DNA from: Bdellovibrionales bacterium
GTDB taxonomy: Bacteria > Bdellovibrionota > Bdellovibrionia > Bdellovibrionales > UBA1609
Length of the DNA: 13,616 nt
Reading direction: 5' to 3'
Assembly: GCA_020435025.1 (NCBI GenBank)
Contig: JAGRAG010000329.1
Coordinates: 8,060 to 21,675 of the forward strand
Both the position numbers and the translations under genes were made by a program. The notes beneath the pieces were generated by a model, which was not told the DNA's origin, did no database searches, and saw only the letters and a list, made by a program, of their open reading frames with translations. Of this stretch, positions 13,040-13,616 are shown piece after piece (position 1 is the stretch's first letter; each line of letters starts with the position of its first letter).

Positions 13040-13150
13040 ATGTATATTGGGTCTAGACTAAAGATCGTGACCCTGGCAGTTCTTTTTTTGATTATCTCAG
13101 GTGGTGGCACGCACTATTTTTTTTACGTTATCCAAATCAGCTATGGTTAA
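13040..13150 (+). pseudogene. Short ORF resembling a chemoreceptor N-terminus (36 aa), possible remnant
   Basis: An ATG opens MYIGSRLKIVTLAVLFLIISG and a further 15 residues before TAA. The 'M.IG.RLK' start followed by a single hydrophobic segment is typical of transmembrane chemoreceptors or sensor kinases, but the reading frame stops after the first membrane segment. Its tail (13097-13150) is antisense to the end of the DUF952 gene. It is divergent to the soluble chemoreceptor gene, whose own start is MDIGERL. It may be a decayed receptor start, a small membrane protein or chance; the ribosome site is weak. Confidence 0.3.
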
Positions 13151-13429
13151 AGGTACCTTATAGAGGTGGGGGAAGTAGTCATCTATTGAAATTGAATGCT
13201 CCCATTTCAAATGATTTTCAGAAAACCTGCTTGCTTTGTATGCTAGAATATAAATTATGGATTCATTAGAAAAGTACCTGTCGACAACGCCATTGATTTG
13301 GTCTTGTTTGGACAAGTGAATGTATCCGTCCCGTTTGTCATCATTGGAACCCCAGAATTTTCCTGTTTCTTGAAGCTCATCCCACTCATGGACTCTTAAA
13401 ACCTTGTATACAAACTCTTTGTCCAACAT
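13097..13429 (-). CDS. DUF952 family protein (110 aa)
   Basis: The small DUF952 family has no established activity. The typical blocks are present in order: FVYKVLRVHEWDELQETGKFWGS (family 'IyKi....W......G.y.GS'), DDKRDGYIHLSKQDQINGVVDRYF ('D..DGFIHlS...Q.......yF'), IIYILAYKAS, LKWEHSISIDDYFPHLYKVPL ('WE.s.....FPHlY..l') and a final helix. The conserved His residues of HLS and FPHLY are intact. It is cytoplasmic, lacking a signal. ATG at 13429 has GGGAGA upstream, and a promoter-like pair lies 40-67 bp before the start. The length equals the family norm, so the gene appears complete although its 3' end overlaps the short opposite-strand ORF. Confidence 0.85.
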   Translation of the reverse strand: MLDKEFVYKVLRVHEWDELQETGKFWGSNDDKRDGYIHLSKQDQINGVVDRYFSNESIIYILAYKASRFSENHLKWEHSISIDDYFPHLYKVPLTIADLDNVKKIVRATT

Positions 13430-13468
13430 TCATCGTCTCCCTATACAACTCTTTTTTTAACATTGTGA

Positions 13469-13496
13469 CTTATAGTGTTTCTAAATCAGGATACAA
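13469..13496 (-). promoter_or_regulatory. Predicted sigma-70-type promoter of the DUF952 gene
   Basis: On the minus strand TTGTAT (-35; 13496-13491) and TATAAG (-10; 13474-13469, five of six consensus bases) are separated by 16 bp. Transcription would start near 13462, giving a leader of about 32 nt that includes the GGGAGA ribosome site. Confidence 0.45.
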
Positions 13497-13513
13497 GGGT
13501 TTGGAAGCTATAA

Positions 13514-13616
13514 ATGTTTAGGTTTACAAAGTTTTTCAGGTTGTTTGATTTCTACTGGGATTTCTCTGAAAACTCCTTTAATCTCAAAAGTCTAGCGGAT
13601 TCATTTCTTTGTAACC
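13514..13616 (+). CDS. Possible start of a plus-strand gene, cut by the window end
   Basis: An ATG at 13514, with GGAAG about 7 nt before it, opens a frame that stays clear to the last base (34 codons). The product begins MFRFTKFFRLFDFYWDF and goes on with SENSFNLKSLADSFLCN. It is rich in Phe and gives no recognisable family. The short length means the open frame could be chance in this AT-rich DNA. Confidence 0.35.
   Translation, partial: MFRFTKFFRLFDFYWDFSENSFNLKSLADSFLCN

Noticed and set aside
1..13616. CRISPR array, tRNA/rRNA genes, transposase or known anti-phage system
   Set aside because: Reading both strands gave no regularly spaced repeats, no cloverleaf-like sequence with CCA-end features, and no protein of those families.

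Overview
The window is about 13.6 kb of moderate-GC bacterial DNA, densely coded on both strands. It most resembles a Bdellovibrionota (Bdellovibrio-like) chromosome. The basis is a TIGR02147/DUF4423-type regulator, several lipoproteins with the N-terminal style common in that group (a CGTDTGNP start, an FQNC lipobox), a soluble chemoreceptor, and many TTG/GTG starts behind good Shine-Dalgarno sites. This assignment is inference from gene families; no rRNA or tRNA gene is present to confirm it.

Left part (1-3502): the 5' end of a minus-strand gene runs off the window and is divergent to recG (branch-migration helicase). A short HPF/RaiA-type ribosome hibernation factor with a clear intrinsic terminator follows, then a two-CBS-domain protein.

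Middle (3524-6350): a minus-strand two-gene operon joins a U32-family protein, best matched to TrhP/YegQ (prephenate-dependent tRNA U34 hydroxylase), to a stand-alone AroQ-type chorismate mutase. The genes overlap by 8 nt. Because chorismate mutase makes prephenate, the pair reads as a tRNA-modification enzyme coupled to a source of its co-substrate, and it is the most informative association in the window. Divergent to it is an uncharacterised membrane protein with a PH-like core, whose stop codon shares TTAA with that of a convergent DUF4286 gene.

Right part (6389-11978): a surface-protein region. It holds a vWA-domain lipoprotein with a 27-bp palindrome at its ribosome-binding site; a TIGR02147-type regulator coupled by a GTGA overlap to a cysteine-rich lipoprotein; a divergent leucine-rich-repeat lipoprotein; a 164-bp near-perfect inverted repeat; an acidic low-complexity lipoprotein with a cysteine-containing C-terminal domain and a strong terminator; and an exported protein that may be frameshifted.

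End (12011-13616): a soluble methyl-accepting protein with a C-terminal CZB zinc-binding domain, a short divergent ORF resembling a chemoreceptor N-terminus, a DUF952 protein with a recognisable promoter, and the possible start of another plus-strand gene. No CRISPR array, transposase or known defence system was found.
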